DNA of 37,356 nucleotides from Desulfobacteraceae bacterium 4572_35.1 (GTDB lineage Bacteria; Desulfobacterota; Desulfuromonadia; Desulfuromonadales; Desulfuromonadaceae). The position numbers and the translations under genes are program-made. Of the stretch, positions 36,302 to 37,356 are shown one piece after another. The notes under the pieces are model-generated. The model was not told where the DNA came from. It did not search any database and saw nothing but the letters and a program-made list of their open reading frames with translations. Location of the stretch: assembly GCA_002084705.1 (NCBI GenBank), contig NBLX01000010.1, positions 1 to 37,356 of the forward strand, in the 5' to 3' direction. The first letter of the stretch is position 1, and every line of letters starts with the position of its first letter.

Positions 36302-36766
36302 ATGGACAGACAAACTGACGCATTTCCTTACAGAGTGAAGTCACTATTAAACGGACAGAGTGTTCGCAATTTTGCGCAGCAATGTGGGGTCTCTGAAGGC
36401 GCGTTAAGGAGATACCTGTCTGGTAGTAGCGAACCTGGCTTGTCGGCCATGAAAGGCATGGCAAGGGCAGCTAGCGTCAATATTGAATGGTTGGCCACTG
36501 GGGAAGGGCCAAAGCGTAAGAACGAGGGCAATAGCTACAACGTGAGTAATAGCAGTGGCGTTATTCAGTTTGATACGATTAATGGCGGTGTGAGCACAGG
36601 CAACGTTTCGGCTGGATCAGCCCAGGCAACCCCAAAGGATGACGGCATTGCAGTTGATGATGATTTTCTGGAGTTTATCGAACTGTTTCGCCAGTACGGA
36701 AACCCAGCAGTACTAAAGTCATTTAAGGATAAGCTATTAAAATTAAAAGAGATAAGCGAGGGGTAG
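36302..36766 (+). CDS. c: Phage repressor (c-type, XRE HTH)
   Basis: 154 aa from the ATG at 36302; a longer reading would include the operator words. HTH at residues 20-50 (SVRNFAQQCGVSEGALRRYL), then SAMKGMARAASVNIEWLATG, the usual phage-repressor end of the DNA-binding domain. There is no LexA-type protease domain. Instead a beta-like Ser/Gly repeat (SSGVIQFDTINGGVSTGNV) and an acidic helix for oligomerisation follow (FLEFIELFRQYGNPAVLKSF). Lysogeny repressor; lack of a protease domain argues against RecA-mediated self-cleavage. Confidence 0.88.
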   Translation: MDRQTDAFPYRVKSLLNGQSVRNFAQQCGVSEGALRRYLSGSSEPGLSAMKGMARAASVNIEWLATGEGPKRKNEGNSYNVSNSSGVIQFDTINGGVSTGNVSAGSAQATPKDDGIAVDDDFLEFIELFRQYGNPAVLKSFKDKLLKLKEISEG

Positions 36767-36767
36767 T

Positions 36768-37160
36768 GTGAAGAAAAACATTTCTAGCAGTGTGGGAGTT
36801 ATTCAGGCGGACACAATACACAATAGTGTCATTTTGCAAATTATTGACGGCGTTAATGACCCGGCAGATGTTGAGCCATCGATCTGCAAGGTGGCTGAGC
36901 ACCTGGATAAACTTACAAAAAAAAGAGGGTTGCTGGATGGGCGAATATTGTTAGCGGTGCTAGCCACCGCTGGCATTGCTGCGGCGCAGTATGTGCCGTT
37001 TTGGCCTGCGCTCTCACTATATATGGTCTCGGCTCTTTTCATAGCCATTGGCTACCACCTGACAACTGTTATCAGATGCTTGGACATTGAAACCGATGCA
37101 ACAAAAACTTTCCTGACTGAACTATATAAAATTCGCCTGCGGCAAAAACTGAATCAATAA
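36768..37160 (+). CDS. Two-TM membrane protein coupled to the repressor
   Basis: 130 aa from a GTG at 36768, one base after the repressor stop, with GAGGGG upstream. The N-terminus ISSSVGVIQADTIHNSVILQ repeats the repressor motif SSGVIQFDTINGGV. TM segments about 62-77 (LLAVLATAGIAAAQYV) and 80-100 (WPALSLYMVSALFIAIGYHL); charged C-terminal helix. Co-expressed in the lysogen, so superinfection exclusion or membrane tethering of the repressor are possible roles. No family recognised. Confidence 0.78.
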   Translation: MKKNISSSVGVIQADTIHNSVILQIIDGVNDPADVEPSICKVAEHLDKLTKKRGLLDGRILLAVLATAGIAAAQYVPFWPALSLYMVSALFIAIGYHLTTVIRCLDIETDATKTFLTELYKIRLRQKLNQ

Positions 37161-37182
37161 CAAAAATAACCCGTCACCGACT

Positions 37183-37342
37183 GGTGCCAAACCAACCGCA
37201 AAAACAGCAAAAATAGCCCCAAAATCATTTACGCTTGGTTTGGCACCGTTTTAAATTCGTTTTAAACGTAACCCACCGAACTCACGAAACTTTCCCAGCC
37301 AAAATCATCTAATCCCATCTGTTCCCGGTGGTGCCATACCAA
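37183..37342. other. Three transposase end-binding sites of the phage left end
   Basis: The 13-nt word TTGGTWTGGCACC occurs at 37330-37342 (minus, A variant), 37235-37247 (plus) and 37183-37195 (minus). One lies 13 nt from the probable tip and two lie about 100 and 150 bp inside, close to the L1, L2, L3 layout of Mu. The stretch from 37161 to the window end holds no gene. Confidence 0.82.
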
Positions 37343-37356
37343 TCAGTGCTTCACAC
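37343..37356 (-). other. Probable left tip of the prophage
   Basis: Read outward from the genome side, the minus strand starts G-TGTGAAGCACTGA. Mu-like ends begin 5'-TG, so the tip is most likely at 37355 (TGTGAAGC) or 37353 (TGAAGC). Host flank is essentially absent, so a target duplication cannot be seen. Confidence 0.55.

Overview
The window holds most of a Mu-like transposable prophage. Almost every gene reads on the minus strand, so the phage's left (immunity and transposase) end is at the right of the window and its tail-fibre end is at the left. The gene set is recognisable from Mu: MuA and MuB transposition proteins, GemA, DUF3164, terminase gp27/gp28, portal gp29, gpF, gpI, sheath gpL, baseplate gp45 to gp48. 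The phage's left tip appears to lie at about 37355, the last bases of the window. The other end lies beyond base 1. Base composition is moderate and the gene families are typical of gammaproteobacterial Mu-like phages (Shewanella, Vibrio or Aeromonas would all fit). The host genus cannot be fixed from this sequence.

Right to left: (1) 37355-35495 holds three transposase-type end sites, a repressor and a small membrane protein, an array of GGTCAG operator-like words, another small membrane protein and a Ner-like regulator. (2) 35458-28438 is the early operon: regulators, MuA, MuB, winged-helix and HTH proteins, DUF3164, small ORFs and GemA. (3) 28441-25931 has a zinc-motif protein, an Ash/Icd-like gene with terminator-like structures, an ORF6N antirepressor-like gene, a 280-bp palindrome-rich gap and a small HTH gene. 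(4) 25865-24448 is an AT-rich two-gene cargo (DUF4747-like plus a four-TM protein) closed by a strong terminator. (5) 24200-21593 is lysis (GH108 endolysin, holin-like membrane proteins) and small packaging genes. (6) 21596-13502 is packaging and head. (7) 13505-1407 is the contractile tail and baseplate. (8) 1404-1 is a diversity-generating retroelement (DGR): a C-type-lectin-like target protein ending in a variable repeat, a GATA-loop hairpin and the start of avd. The template repeat and reverse transcriptase would lie past base 1.

The most striking observation is three intergenic elements in the early region (34614-34682, 29650-29730, 26258-26321). Each folds on the sense strand as a complete hammerhead self-cleaving ribozyme: CUGAUGA, GAAA and GUC cores, with stems I and III fully paired and different in sequence between copies. 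One lies just upstream of the transposase gene, one directly after a stop codon and next to a terminator, and one against the Shine-Dalgarno sequence of a small HTH gene. They suggest that the polycistronic early RNA is cut by cis ribozymes at set gene borders.

Other items of note are a canonical GGGAAAC -1 frameshift in the tail chaperone gene, an internal start that would make a separate scaffold, a structured 140-nt non-coding stretch between gpF and gpI, palindromes sharing an ACAATTTG core, an exact repeat in the tape measure, and a sequence motif shared by the repressor and the neighbouring membrane protein.
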